Positions 9,424 through 23,014 of a stretch of DNA of 64,000 nucleotides are shown here, piece after piece (the first letter of the stretch is position 1; every line of letters begins with the position of its first letter). The DNA comes from Liolophura sinensis (Eukaryota > Mollusca > Polyplacophora > Chitonida > Chitonidae). The stretch spans positions 25,318,628-25,382,627 of the forward strand of contig NC_088305.1 in NCBI RefSeq assembly GCF_032854445.1, given 5' to 3'. A program made the position numbers and the translations under genes. The notes beneath the pieces are model-generated. The model had not been told where the DNA came from and did no database searches. It saw nothing but the letters and a program-made list of their open reading frames with translations.

Positions 9424-11748
9424 GGTGTAATTATTACAATGTAATAACCAAGCATATATGTCAGGATTATTACCAGTATATTACAGTCACATTTGAATAC
9501 ATTAGTACCAGTACTTAAATGACCTTAAATATCATCCATGACTAACTTGCTCAAGTTACTGTTTGATGAGAATTCTGATGGTTTGAGGCTGGTTTGGAAG
9601 GGTCAGAAGTTTGAATTTTCAAATGATAATTTATTGTTTTGGTTTTTTTATTATTATTATACACCAATATAAAAATGAAATCTGACAGCCTTAATTGTGA
9701 ATCAAAGTGGTGCACAAACTATTCTGCTTCTACGATCAGCCAAACATCATGTTGGATTTGGATAAAAGTTTGTGCACAAGTTTGCTTCGGATTCAGAACC
9801 AAAAAGAAAATATTGAACTCTGGTGGATCAGGATTGGAGCCAAGGATTTTAAAACGGCATTTTCACGATTAAGGGAATTGGTACATCTTGCTGCGTGGTT
9901 AAGATGTTTGCACTCTCAAATGGGAAACTGGTAGAACTCCTTACTGCCTGTACCATGACAGTTCAAAGCTGTGAACTCATTTGTTCTTTCCTTTATTACA
10001 TCACAATTATCGATGTACATGTGCTTATCAAACATATATGAAGTAAACGCGCACTGCAACATCACAGAAGAAAACGATGCGTTCTTGTCACAGAAGATGG
10101 GTGTCAAAATCAGTGGCAGAGTGCTTTATTTTCGAGTCCACTCAGCTTAGTTGAGCTTTGCGGTAGGCGGGTCCACGTTTCCAACCTTTCGTTTTTATGA
10201 GGGTGAGGGTATAGGTACAGCGCATGGTATGAGCACGTACAGGTAATCTAATGATCTTATAATACAAGGGCCTGTGTCTCTAGTACTGTCATTTGGACCC
10301 CTTCTGTGTAGCTTGTCCTGGGGTCTCCCATTGTCTCTTTGACGAGTTGGCTCAGCGTTCAAATGTGTACCACCTGGCTGTAACAGCAGCATATGTCATG
10401 TACCGGTACACATATATCCATTATATGGACAGTGGTCGGGTGATTGTTTAAACATGTTTGTATCATGGCGAACAAAAATATCACGTATACTAAAAATCTT
10501 CCATGTATGTCTATGTGTAAAATGGACAGGTGAGAAAAGATAGACAAGCAGTCAGAAGGAAGTATGTACAAGCAGTGTTATTGCCTGGATCTCGTGCATA
10601 TACACACTGAAAGACTTTTGGATACTTTAGAAATTAACTTTTAATTTAATTGCTGCTAGTGTGATTAAATATTGACGATGTATCACTTGATCAGCCAATC
10701 AAGTAGCAAATCAGTCATTCACATGTAAGGTACACACTGGCTCAGAAATGTGAAGTGAAATGCCAGTTGATGCTTATGTATTGTGTACACAGCACCTGTA
10801 TCTACAGACAATGGATGTGTTTATTTTTGTTCTCCCAAGTCCCGTTTCCATGACAACCAGACAACTTTTTTGCCAAGAAAGCCATGTTTTTAATTACCTG
10901 TCGTACTGTACTGATTGTGTAAGAAACGATTGGTGTGGAGGGATAGAAAATGGTTTCAGAGGGAAAGCTGTGTAAACTGTAAGTACCATACCGAGTTGTT
11001 CATCAGATGTACGTCTGGGCCAACATATATTTCTAAAAGTTTGTGCATTTCATTTTACTTTTGTCTCACATTTTTCTAAGCTAAACTAAGACTGTCCATT
11101 TTAGTGGTGAATTATTAAGTTTTAATACATCTTATACAAGAAACCCAATCAGTAGCCGATAGAGAGCTGTGTATAATATTCAAAAGTAGCTTCTGTGGAT
11201 GGACATTCTCAGTAATGGATATTTCATTTTTTTATCCTGTCAAAAAACCACGACATAAACATAGATCGGTAAGCGTAACAGCTAGATGGTAATCCCTGAT
11301 CTGAATTTTTTTTATATCAAATGTGCGTGTCCAAAGAGAGATTGAAGTGTGCACAGTTTTGTTTTGTCGAGGTAGACGATGAATACGAAGTCATTCAGTG
11401 CTCAGTGAAATGACAGGGTATTGATGAGGGCGACAGGATCTCTTTCTTGCGTTGCTTGTTGTAATATGTGAAAAGCGTGTCTGCTTCCGTGACTGCATGC
11501 TGCTAATGGCAACTCTGCGTGATTTCCTCCGAGACTTGGCTAAACATTGGTGGATCAAATGTCTGCAGCATGTCTGATGTGAAAACATGAAACTCATCTA
11601 ATGTCTGCGTAATGTCATATACATTTTACATAATGCTTATTTCATAATCGTGAAATCAGTTTCAACATGCGTGTTTCTGTTTCACCTACACATGTATCAC
11701 ATGATAGAATAATCACGCAAAGTACATGAATATTCATGTGAATAGGGA

Positions 11749-12001
11749 GGGGCCTATGCGGCTGAGGTGATTAACATGCCAGCACAATGACCTAGGAGCC
11801 TCACACCAATGAGGTTGCTGTGAGTTCAAGTCCAGCTTATGGTGGCTTCCTTCAGCTGTACATGGGAAGGTCTTCCAGCAACCTGCGGATGGTCCTGGAT
11901 TTCCTCTGGCCTCTTCCCGGTTTCCTCTTACTATAGTGTCGTCCTATAAGAGAAATATTCTTGAGTATGGCGTAAAACACGAATCAGATAAATAAATAAA
12001 T
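11749..12001 (+). mobile_element. tRNA-derived SINE family 1, full length, old
   Basis: From GGGGCCTATGCGGCTGAGG to (AAAT)n. It contains GTGAGTTCAAGTCCAGC (B-box) and CTTGAGTATGGCGTAAAAC. Diverged in the A-box region. The insertion site is a palindromic ATGAATATTCAT. Confidence 0.85.
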
Positions 12002-12875
12002 TAATATGCATAATAAACACATACAAATCATACTTTGAATGATACAGAATCAGTGATAAAACAGGGCTGTTTCTAAATTTGCATTCACATGGATTCCTGT
12101 GAGACAAAATTACTGGTATCCACTTGGATTCTCAATTCTGACAAAATTTGATGAAAAATGAGCCGACTGAATTGACCTGCGGCATAATAATTTGATTTTT
12201 ATAAAGACATAAGCATGTGCCTACGTTGTATGTGTGTTATGGGATGTTTAAGTATATATATCACTGTGGGTAGTTTCTTATGTTTCAAAATGTTTGCCTC
12301 TTCACCCAGTCACCCAGATCTGAGCTACACCCACTTTCTCAACAAATGGCTTCCAGATGTGGGTGATGTATTTCTAAAGTCAAGTGGCGGCCAGTTATCT
12401 CCCTGGTGTAAACCAAAAAACATGTTGTCAAGGTTTGCCATTGTGATTTTTTGTAGGGTGAACTGAATATGTGGACAACAAGTAAAATGTGACATGCTAC
12501 TGTAAACTTCCTAATGACTAAAGCGCAATGCTGAAGATTTTAGCTAAACAGTTTTTATGGCAGCTGTAAATATTTTTGATTGGCACTTTTTAACCATTCA
12601 AAAATTGATTGCCCTTGATCATTTTCCCCATGACGTTTCTGTTTATCTTGAAACTGTTAAGAAATATTTAGATAAATGGTTGTTTTTGATAGTGCTGTAA
12701 ATCTTCCAATGATTTTCTACGATCTTTTTCCCTTGAGAAGACTATAAAAATAAAACTTAGAAATAATCTGATTGATGGAATCATGGACCGTCCCAGTAAT
12801 TGTTCCCAGCAAAACGTTAAGATTAGACCACCCGAAAAGGTGGATTTTTCAATTTTATTTTTATTCTACTTTAAA

Positions 12876-13130
12876 GGGGGGCTCCATGGCTAAGGAGGTA
12901 AGCGCGCCATTGCGGTGCAATGACCCAGGAGCCTCTTACAAATGCAGTCGCTGTCACTTCACGTCTAGGTCTTGCTGGCTTCCTCTCCAGCTGTATGTGG
13001 GAAGGTCTGCCAGTAACCTGCAGAGCTTCCCTCGGGCTCTGCCTGGTTTTGTCCCACCATACTGCTGGCTGTTGTTGTACAAGTGAAAGATTCTTGAGTA
13101 TGGCATAAAACACCAATCAATAAATAAATA
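12876..13130 (+). mobile_element. tRNA-derived SINE family 1, full length, diverged
   Basis: Starts GGGGGCTCCATGGCTAAGG and ends CACCAATCAATAAATAAATA. The B-box region is altered (CACTTCACGTCTAGGTC). Confidence 0.82.
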
Positions 13131-13889
13131 TTCTATTTTTGTATTTTTTTTTTTTTAGTGTTGACTCAGGTGTTAAACACAAAATTTGTGTGGCCTTATG
13201 ATGTACGAACAAATGCTGGTGAACAAAAGACGAGTATCTTTAAAAATGGTGAGTATCTTTAAAAATGGTTCTTCTCAGATTATTTTTAATAACAAATTTA
13301 TTATACAGCACATTATGTAACTGGTTGGATATTTGTACCTCAAAACTTTAACATTTTGGACTTTCCTACGTTGACCTGCATTCTTAGAAAAATTCTCAGT
13401 GTTTGACATACCTGTTATTTCAGAAAAAGTTTTTTTGTTTCTTTTCTTGTGGGGATAAAGCTATTATTCTCTGTCACGCTTGTCACGTATTAATATGGCT
13501 TTTTTCAAGAGAACATGACAAATTTTAAAGCTGCTGATGTTTGCGTGTCAAACTGACCTCACCAGTGACATGTCTTTCACTTCAGTTTCTGAATCTATAC
13601 CTGTCTAAGTGCGGATTGTCCGAGTCAATTTGTCTGAATTTGCTCATTTTTCATCACAGAGAAGATAAATCGGCAAAACATAAAAATGCAATATGAAACA
13701 ATCTAAAAGGCCTTGTAAATTGACTGCATAAACTGATTATCATTGATTTAAGGTAATTGATTTAAACTGTTAAAATACAGATCAGTTGAAACCATGGTAA
13801 GCTAACTTCATCTTGTATGGGATTATTGTATACTATGAACAAGAATTCAGAAGGTGTTTTCAATTCTCTGTCAACGCACTACATTATGG

Positions 13890-14226
13890 AACTGTTTACA
13901 CCAAGTGCAATCCAGAATGATTATTGTCATTCTGTTGTTTTAAGTGTTGGTGTTGCCTTCGACCAATAAGGTTTAACTGTTTACACCAAGTGCAGTCCAA
14001 AATGATTATTGTCATTCTGTTGTTTTAAGTGTTGGTGTCGCCTTCGACCAATAAGGTTTAACTGTTTACACCAAGTGCAATCCAAAATGATTATTGTCAT
14101 TCTGTTGTTTTAAGTGTTGGTGTCGCCTTCGACCAATATGGTTTAACTGTTTACACCAAGTGCAATCCAAAATGATTATTGTCATTCTGTTGTTTTAAGT
14201 GTTGGTGTCGCCTTCGACCAATAAGG
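13890..14226 (+). repeat. 85-bp tandem array, four copies, ending at a tRNA-like B-box
   Basis: Units start at 13890, 13975, 14060 and 14145 (AACTGTTTACACCAAGTGCA) with only a few differences. The last unit runs straight into AAGGTCACAGGTTCAAATCC (about 14222-14241), which carries a B-box and looks like the continuation of a tRNA-related head. The array may thus be an amplified 5' part of such an element. Confidence 0.88.
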
Positions 14227-14500
14227 TCACAGGTTCAAATCCAGCTTATGTCAGTTTGCAGCTTTAACTTAGGAAATTTGTGATAGTTCTCTGCATATTG
14301 CTGTCTTTAACTCTGTTGTCTTTCCAACGTTAAACCTGATTGCCGTAGTGTAAGGGAAGAATTCTTAATTACAGTAGTAAATATCAATGAAGTAAGACAA
14401 AAATTATTTAATTCATAAGTACAATATTATTTTGTTCATCAGAATAACTTTTCCCAAACAGCTGTGATATATCTATATGGAACTGATTTGAAACAGTTTT

Positions 14501-14635
14501 TACTGTAATTGTCCAACCTTTTTGCACATTTGCAAGGTGTTCATTCAAGCATATTCTGAAAATCAAAGTACAAATGTGCAAATATTGCACTGAAAGTTTT
14601 TCTTTCATATGCGAAAAGTTTGAGGGATAAGGGTA
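14501..14635 (+). mobile_element. TIR element family A, copy 3 (internally deleted)
   Basis: Both terminal repeats are present (TACTGTAATTGTCCAACC at the left, GCGAAAAGTTTGAGGGATAA at the right), but about 85 bp of the middle is missing. This is the kind of internal deletion common in TIR elements. Confidence 0.7.
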
Positions 14636-14799
14636 AAGACAGTAATAAGAACACCAGAGAATGGTGTAAACTTTGACATGCTTCTTGTAACTTTGGATTA
14701 ATCAATGATGATGAAACATGCAATACTCTTGAATATTGCACAAATTTATGAGTGAACAGATATGAGGAGCCTGTTTAACAGGGTGATATACAAGCGTTG

Positions 14800-14905
14800 A
14801 CTACCTCAGGGTTTGAGGGAATTTCTCTTCAGTCTAGTGGGAGAAGCGTGAACTCTAAAATAACCCAGAGATGCTGGTTCAAACCCCTGGCTGTTAGGTC
14901 CCGTA
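14800..14905 (+). mobile_element. Possible tRNA-related element
   Basis: AGTCTAGTGGGAGAAGCGTG is followed by GATGCTGGTTCAAACCCC, an A-box-like and a B-box motif at tRNA-like spacing. No tRNA fold could be completed, so it is more likely a SINE head than a gene. Confidence 0.35.
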
Positions 14906-15070
14906 CCTCAGTAAATCGTCATGAAATCTATCACCTCACCATGTACCCAACAAACCTCCTGACCAACAACATTACAGCTGCATAAATATAATAATCAACT
15001 TTCAAGGGCACCAACTGTTGGAGATCCAGTGCCTTGGATAGGCTGCTTTTTTAGTTTTGATGTATATAGT

Positions 15071-15335
15071 TCTCAGGCAGCTCATTTGGTTAGCACCCTA
15101 GCGCAGGGTAATGACCCAGGAGCCTCTCACCAATGCGGTTGCTCTGAGTTCAAGTCCAGCTCATGCTGGCTTCCTCTCTGGCTGTATGTGGGAAGCTCTC
15201 TCAGCAACCTGCAGATGGTTGTAGGTTTCCCCTGGGCTCTGCCTGATTTTCTCCCACCATAATGCTGGCCACCATCGTATAAGTGAAATATTCTTGAGTA
15301 CGGCATAAAGCACCAATAAAGTAAGTAAATAAATA
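15071..15335 (+). mobile_element. tRNA-derived SINE family 1, full length
   Basis: Head TCTCAGGCAGCTCATTTGG, B-box GAGTTCAAGTCCAGC, tail CTTGAGTACGGCATAAAGC followed by (AAGT/AAAT)n. Confidence 0.85.
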
Positions 15336-16470
15336 ATTTTCAGGCCAAATAGAAAAGAAAGATAAAAGCCCTGTTACAATGAATCGTACTGGTGCCTTGT
15401 AGTGTTTGCAAGCAAGTCCAAGTCACAAATTAAACACAAAATTTTCTGTAGTTACGTGTATTCCTAAGATTGGCCTGCTATTGCTAAATTTTGGCTTGCT
15501 TTTTTGCCATGACATAGCACACTACTATTTTTGAGCCCTGAGAGCTGTTTTTTGTAATACACTGAGTTTCTGTTTTACAGCATTGATGACAAGACCATGT
15601 ACTGTACCAGTTACTCTTGGTAAAGACAAAAAGAAAAGAAGTTTTCAAAGAAGCCTAATGGCGTGAAAAAAAAAGGTAGTGCCTTACTTCTCTCTGAACT
15701 GCAGGTTGCTTTAAGTGATGTTTGTGAGAAGTGAAGATCTGTAGATAACAAACAACAAACAGTCATGTGCACTCAGGGCTGGAGCTTTGTGAGAGGTTGT
15801 ACACACTTACCTGTTGTGGGGGGAAGATCTGACATTTACACAATGATTGACAGGTGTTGATCTTAGAAATGTGATGAGGTGGGGATAAGGCCAAGCTTAT
15901 TTAGCTATCGTTCTCCACTAAAACACATGTAAAACAAGCCAATGCATTTCAACAGGCTTTAAGATTGGACAAGTATAGCAAGTGACTGAGAGGAGGACCT
16001 CCGCTGGTGTATACAATGTATGTTAACCAGAGCTGTGTAATGACATGGCCTGAAATGTTCTGCCTGGATATCTAAAACTGACAATCCACTGATGAAAATC
16101 TGCCATAGCCAGGGAGAATTTCTTTCCCCTCCCCAAGATTTTTCTGCCTGGAAAAGATAGAATGTTTCACAGATGAGGAAAGTGGTAAACATGTGGTTAA
16201 GATTTCAGGAGAAAGGCTCTTTTGTTTCTCTAACTTTCTGTTTTGGAAACTGCCTTCAGTTATGTCAGCGTACATGCACAATGTTGACATTTACACACAC
16301 ATACTATCAAAAGCACACAGACCCACAGAGTGATAACTGATGATTATGGCATAACTATAAGTGATGTGTGTGTTTAAGCCTGGCACATGGAATAATTTAG
16401 CTTAATAAAATAAAATAATTAATTAAAATACTAAAATTAGTATCCAGTAAGGGGGATGTGTAGATTCAGG

Positions 16471-16692
16471 TACTGTTATTGTTCAACCTTTTCACAGGCT
16501 TGCGATCTGTTTATTCAAGCCAATTCCAAGGACATTATTCTGTGTAGGCGGATGAAATTATACTTTTTGTGATGCCCTGAAACTGGCCCATCCAACCAAT
16601 GTAGTTTTGTCTCCAAAATCAAATTAAAAACATGCATTAATTACACTTAAAGTTACTCTTTCATGTGCGAAAAGGTTGAGGAATTAGCGTTG
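16471..16692 (+). mobile_element. TIR element family A, copy 4
   Basis: Full-length copy from TACTGTTATTGTTCAACC to GCGAAAAGGTTGAGGAATTA, with all conserved internal blocks. One of the best-preserved copies. Confidence 0.78.
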
Positions 16693-16972
16693 TAAATATA
16701 TGCACGTTGTACAGGCAGTGAGGCAGATCTGGTTATTTTAGGGAGTATCATTCTTATAAAAGAATAAAGTTACAGATACTCTGACATGAACTTTGCCATT
16801 TGAAGCTTTGTAAATACATGTGTATATGTTCTGTGTAGTGTTTCCTCATTTGTATATGCTTGTGATATACATGTACAGATAGATGCTACAATCGTGTACA
16901 TGGTTTTCCTCAGATAATCCACCCTTAAAACTGATTGCCTTCTTGTAGGTGAAAAAAATTTTTGAGTCAAAT

Positions 16973-17240
16973 TACAGGTAAATCTTCGAACTTTTCAACC
17001 ACCAAAGCACTTTTTTCAGTAGTCTTTATGGTGGAATTATACACAGTACCACAGAGCCACATGCTCTTCTTTTCTCTTATCCATTATTATGAAAATGATG
17101 CTAAGAATGATTTGTTCGTGTCATTAAAGATGCAAGTTTAATAAAACTGTGCAATTTATTCCTCTACACCTCATAGTTCTCTCAGAATATTTCAAAATAT
17201 TGGTGGCAGAAGTGGACGAAAAAGTTGAAGTCTTAGGGTA
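16973..17240 (+). mobile_element. TIR element family B, copy 2
   Basis: Begins GGTAAATCTTCGAACTTTTC and ends AAAAGTTGAAGTCTTAGGGT. The interior matches family B (GTCATTAAAGATGCAAG, ATATTTCAAAATATTGG). It lies between family A copies 4 and 5. Confidence 0.65.
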
Positions 17241-17572
17241 ATATACATTTATGTCCTGATATATTTTTACAAGTTATAAATTCATGTCTTGCTCTAAGAG
17301 AAGATAAAATATATGTACATACAGTATGTGGAAGCAGAAATAAAAGCTTTCAGGTTTTAGTGTCTTATTTTGAAAATGCATTTAAGATGTTTATTTTAAA
17401 ACCTTAAACCTTTTAAAAGTGCACTCACTAATCACTTCCTTACATAATTTCATGCGTGCTGACATGAAATTATTCAGGGTCAATTATTACAATTATATGA
17501 AAAATTAGCACGAATGCTGGAGATGAAATCTGAGCCGTCCTCTAACAGTAGATACAAAGTTATATACATGTA

Positions 17573-17793
17573 TACTGTAATTCTTCAGCCTTTGCGCATG
17601 TTTGCAAGCTGTTTGTTCAAGGGTATTTTGAAGGCATTATCACGTGTAGACTGATAAAATTTTACTTTTTGTGAAGCCCGGACACTGGCAATTCCAACCA
17701 TGTAGTTTTGTCTTCATTATCAAATTAAAAATGTGCATGAATTGCGCTGAAAGTTGCTCTTTCATATATGCGAAAATGTTGAGGAATTAGAGT
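17573..17793 (+). mobile_element. TIR element family A, copy 5
   Basis: Full length, from TACTGTAATTCTTCAGCC to GCGAAAATGTTGAGGAATTA. The inner part matches copy 4 closely. Confidence 0.78.
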
Positions 17794-19654
17794 GCGTGTA
17801 TGTACAGCCCACTGACGGACAAATCAGTTATTGTATAGATTTTGCTGTATCACTGTATTGCAGTGGATGCGATTTAAAGTACTTTTGAGTACAGAGGAAA
17901 AGTATTTATATCTTTATCCAGTCAAACTTACATTCATGTAACCACGCCATAAAAGTTTAATGTACGCGAAATATACTTTGACACACTTGTAATTTAAAAG
18001 CTTAATTATGCAGTGTGTCATTTGATTGATTCTGCCTTAAGGAATTGTAAAGTAATAAAAAGATAGGGTTTATTTTCAGTTGTAAGGTATAGACCTACAT
18101 GTAATTTTTGCATCTAGAATTGTATGTGATTAAAATTATTAGGTCATATCTTCACACACACTAAATATCATTGCATGTTTCATTTGTTAGACTGAGCAAG
18201 TTTCTGTTAACATGATAGTTTGCTTTTTTCTGTTCACACAACACGAAAAGTTCATGTGACAAAGACATGATTCAGGGAAGATGGCTTAATGGTCGCTCTT
18301 ATTAAAAATTCAGGTGAACAAAGATACGATTCAGCGATAAAAAAAAAAAAAAAAAAACCCAGCTTGTTTTTGAAATTGTGCTAATGTGTTAATGCTATTA
18401 TAAATCTGAAGAGTTAATCTTCATCAAACCTGGATGTACATGCATTTTGATACACATGTGTGTTAACATGAGTTCTCACATGTACAGGTAGATAAACATG
18501 CAGTGCAGAGACAAATGGACAGGTGTGCATCACTGTTCTGTAATTATTAACATGATTTAACCAAGACTAAAATCTTTACTTGATTTTGAGGAGGTGCAAT
18601 ATCAAAATGTTGAAAAAAGTTGCAGGTAAGTAGGACTTATACATAGAAATGGATTTTTTTCTTAAATTACTTGCTATTCTAGGTGTTTAAAGTTCAGTTG
18701 GTTTCTGTTCACAAAATTTGTAATATCCAGGATAACACACTTAATTTTGTAAAAAGTGTAGTAGGTTTAAGAAATTTGATAGACAAATTATACATTTATT
18801 TTTTAACATTTACTTACTTTTTGGGATTGGTCTTCTGTAAAATGTGCAAATGAAGTTTTTTTCCCATGTACTACGGTAGCTTGGTTTGGATTTGGAGGAG
18901 ACAAGTTAAACATTGGTCAAAGTAAAACTGTGAGAGTCCTTTGCAGAAGACAGACAGTATTTCTGATATAGAGCCAAAAAAACTACGGCAAATGACCTAA
19001 ATTCCACCCATGGTGAAATTGCACATTTTGCCCGATTTTCAGAATTCTTTTGATCTTAGAAAGGTCGTTTGAGGTTATTGCTTAGAAATGTAAGTTACAG
19101 CAACAAAAGTGATATTTTGACATTTGCCCCAATTAAAGGCACAAAAAGTGTGTTATTGCACTTTTTGCATCATTTATATCATCAGTTCATATTTCCTCCC
19201 AGACAAGTTTGATACAAAGTTAAACAAATATTATGAACATAACACGAAATGTCGACACATAAGCCATATGCAGAGCTAGGTTTGTATTTAATCCTTCAAT
19301 CTTGATCTGTGGTGCATGAATTCTTCTAAAGCATGCAATAAAGTAAAACAGGTAAAAAGGGGGAAAAAAAAACATTGCCGCTAGATGGTATAGCTGAACG
19401 GCATATATTGACTGATTTTCTTGAGAATTAGATCTGTGATTCACATCTGTGGATCACGCATGTACCATGGTAGCCACAACTGCCAGTTGCTGTCTGAAAG
19501 CTGTGATATGTTTGTGTGTTTGTTTACTTGTGGTGTGTAGGCACAACATCAGCGGTCACAATGCCTAAATAACTGAAATTCTTAGAAGCTTGGTCATCTC
19601 TTTGAACTTCATTGTACAACGTTTACAAAGAGTGATCTTAACTTCTTTAAATTT

Positions 19655-19812
19655 TTTATCTCATTTTGCCTGATTTTGAGAGATTTATTGAGGTTCAGAA
19701 AGTGTGAAGGATAACCTACTGGAAAAACTTAAGTCTCGACACCAAAAGTAATGGTGTATGATACATGTATTTGTCCTTGTAAATCCACGTTTTGGAGCAA
19801 ATTTTAGGGTAA
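19655..19812 (+). mobile_element. Dispersed repeat family C fragment
   Basis: It shares GATTTTGAGAG, AGGATAACCTACTGGAAAAA, CACCAAAAGTAATGG and TTTTGGAGCAAATTTTAGGG with segments at 20041-20272 and 53966-54150. An additional shorter match lies at about 9522-9612 (CATCCATGACTAACTTG). Its ends and class are not clear to me. Confidence 0.5.
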
Positions 19813-19818
19813 CTACAG

Positions 19819-20040
19819 TACCGTAATTCTTCAACATTTTCACATGTTTGCAAAGTGTTTATTCAAGTATATTTTGAAGGCAATATTCTGTGTAGACTGA
19901 TAGAGTTATATTGTTTGCCTACCCCTGAAATTGGCCAATCCAATCAGTCAAGATTTGTCTCCAAAAGGCAAATTAAAAATGTGCAAAAATTGCTCTGTAA
20001 TCGCCCCGTCATATGTAAAAATGCTGAGGAATTATGGTTA
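19819..20040 (+). mobile_element. TIR element family A, copy 6
   Basis: Full length, from TACCGTAATTCTTCAACA to ATGCTGAGGAATTA. It is sandwiched directly between two family C fragments (ending about 19812 and starting about 20041). Confidence 0.75.
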
Positions 20041-20272
20041 TGTCATAAATTTCATCCATGACTAACTTGGCCGTTTTTTCCTGGTTCTGAGAGTTCTGGT
20101 TGATTTTAGATTTTAGGTGTGTTGAGGTTTGTTTGGATGGTAGGATGATACTCTACTAGAAAATAAACAAAGTTTCAGCACCAAAACTAATGGTTCATAA
20201 TCTTTACATGTAAGTCCCTAAAAATGCACTTTTTGGAGCAAATTTTCGAATAAACACAGTGGTAACATGTGT
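20041..20272 (+). mobile_element. Dispersed repeat family C, longer copy
   Basis: Starts TTTCATCCATGACTAACTTG and ends GGAGCAAATTTTCG. The inner block TTTGTTTGGATGGTAGGATG matches the copy at 53966. Confidence 0.5.
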
Positions 20273-22087
20273 ACATTTGACACTTTTCTTTTATGTATAT
20301 ATCCTCCAGAAATCCACATCATAGAACGCTGAAGATTAATCTGTTCGTGTCCCTATAGATGTTAGCCAGTTTTCTTTCAGCACATCATCAACGCTAGCAG
20401 GCTTTAACAATTGCCGTGAGTTTTAACTGTGTATGTTTTGTAACAGATGTTTATTTTTTTATTGGCGTCAATGAGGTTTATTAATGAGAAGAAAAATTCA
20501 CCTGACCTTTACCTACTACCTGACAAATTAACATCTTAAACGAGTCTCTGAAGGAAAGGACAGTGCTTGGAAAAGCATATCTAACCAGTTTGTATCATAT
20601 CTTACCTTCTGTCTGTTTCTGCTGACTTCGTTTCAGCTTGACAGTTAAGTTTGAATTTTAGAAATTCACCATTGTTGCCATGATAATTTATGTTCCATTC
20701 ACTATATGTACATGACAATTTCACAAAAGCATCTGTCAAGTTTTTGTCATTACTCACATTATTACACCAGCTGAAATTTTGAGGCATTTTTTTAGACATT
20801 TTCACTTTTTTTTTTTATTTGGACAATGCTCATAACTATGGGCTCTCTATTATGAATTGCTACATGATCAGTATTTTTGAAGTGATGATTTTTAGGAACT
20901 TTATATCACTGTTCTGGATCATAAACCTATACCAACACATGTACCTAGTCAGGCAACTCAGCAGGTTAAAATTTTTAGGAACTTTACGTCACTGTTTTCT
21001 CCTTTGTCCACATCATACCTGTGGTCACTACTGGAGTAAAGTGACCTCATCCAAGTCAGGTGTGCCTTTGAAGTGACCGGCCCACCTGTCAGGTGTCCCA
21101 GTCTACCTGTAGCTGCTTACCTTTAGAGAGGAGCTTGTCACACACACCAGGATTATTTCTCTTCACCTGTCGTTGTTGTTGTGGGGCAAATCATAATTGT
21201 AGATTTCTGAAACGAGTTTCTTCTCCAGAGAGGCAAAATTGTGCGTCATCTTTTCAGTGTCCTGTACCACAGAGATTCATAATCAGTTGTTGTGTGGAGA
21301 TACGGTTGGTTTAGTATTCAGAGGTGTTTCTGAGGAGGAATATCATTTTGACTTTGTCAGAATTCTCCTGTGTGCAGTTATTAACATTTGGAAGTTTTAA
21401 AAAGCAAGCCATATAACTATAAATTAGATTCTGTCGGATCATCAGTGTTTCTTCATCGATATTTTGAATTATTTGTTTTGAACCTGTGTGCTTTACATGG
21501 CACCAGTTCATTGGTAATGTCTACACTGGCTCAAAGCTGTGACCTCTGAAAGCAACCAGTTAGCTCAAAGTTGTGACCTCTGAAAGGAACAAATTAGCTC
21601 AAAGTTGTGACAAAGCTCAGTGCTGTAACAAACATAAAAAGGGCTAACCTCGAAGCTTGTGACCAGTAAAAGGGACCAATTTAAAGTTTCCACTATTGTT
21701 GAAAAAAGAAAACAAAGAATAGGGCTTAGACTTGAAAATGTTTTAGCTGAAAACTGCTCTTGTGAGATATGATCTCATACGCAAAAGGAAAGTTCTAGAA
21801 TATCCAGCCTTGTTCCAAAGGGACAAATGAAACCCACCAGTATGGACCTGAAGGACAGAGTGGAATATTTCAATGGTTTGCTAGAGAAACTTAAAGACTC
21901 CCGTAAGTGTCCTAATAAACAAATGTTGTTAATGAACTTTAATGAAAAGCAATAGTTGATCATCTTGACTCAGTATTTTTTCAGACTGGCCCTCACATAC
22001 TGCTTAGTTTCTTTGATTCATGAAGCTGACGATTATCATAACAGGGAATAATAATCTATTAGATGACATCAGTTAAACATGTACATG

Positions 22088-22303
22088 TACCGTAATTCTT
22101 CAACCTTATCGCATGTTTGCATGGTGTTTGTTCAAGCATATTCTGAAGGCTCGACTCTGTGTATACTGAAAAAATTATATTTTTTGTGAAACTTGAAATT
22201 GGTCAATCCAGTCAGTGTAGTTTTTGTATCCATAATTATTAATATGCGTAAATTGCACTGAAAGCTGGTGTTTCATATGCAGAAAGGTTGATGAAATAGG
22301 GTA
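22088..22303 (+). mobile_element. TIR element family A, copy 7
   Basis: From TACCGTAATTCTTCAACC to AGAAAGGTTGATGAAATAGG. It is moderately diverged internally. Confidence 0.72.
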
Positions 22304-22851
22304 GATATTACATTGCACTGTGAAGGTTGAATTCCATAAATATTGTTCTTGTGAAAGGTGGAAGCAATAACCCATGAGACAAAGTCTTTGGCAATTGTAA
22401 AGACTAGGTTGTTGTCGCATGGTAAAATAACGTCAGTTCAATGAAGAATCTCCTTTTCACAATGAACGTCTAAGAAGTGGGTCAGCGACCAGCAAAGGCA
22501 TCAACCTTATCTTTACAACTCCCATGTTTTCAGCGGTAGGCCTTTGAAGACATTTATATAGTATGATGTCATGTAGGATGTGGTGTCATGTTACATGACG
22601 TAGGAATGCTAAATATTGACTGAATCGGTATTATGAACTCCGATCAGAAAGTTCAGTGATAAAATGTTTCTAATTCCACGTCATGGCGTCTGGGTGTGAA
22701 ACATCAAAATGTAATTACGAAAGTGAATGTACCTTGTGAAATACCAACAACCTTTTTATCAGCAAAGCCCGAAATCCTGACATTTCATCAATATGCGATA
22801 ATAAAATACCATTAGTTCTGCATGAGTTGGCATTTTCTTATTTTATTTAAG

Positions 22852-23014
22852 TTTCTTCTCCGGTTGTATGTGGGAAGGCATGGCGGCAACCAGTGGATGG
22901 TTGTGGGTTTCCCCCGACCTCTGCTCGGTTTCCTCCCACCATAACGCTGGGTGTTATTGTATAAGTGAAATATTCTTGAGTACGGCGTAAAGCACCAGTC
23001 AAATAAATAAGTAA
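22852..23014 (+). mobile_element. tRNA-derived SINE family 1, 5'-truncated
   Basis: Only the body and tail remain, from TTCTTCTCCGGTTGTATGTG to AGTCAAATAAATAAGTAAG. It lies about 200 bases upstream of the exon at 23217. Confidence 0.85.
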
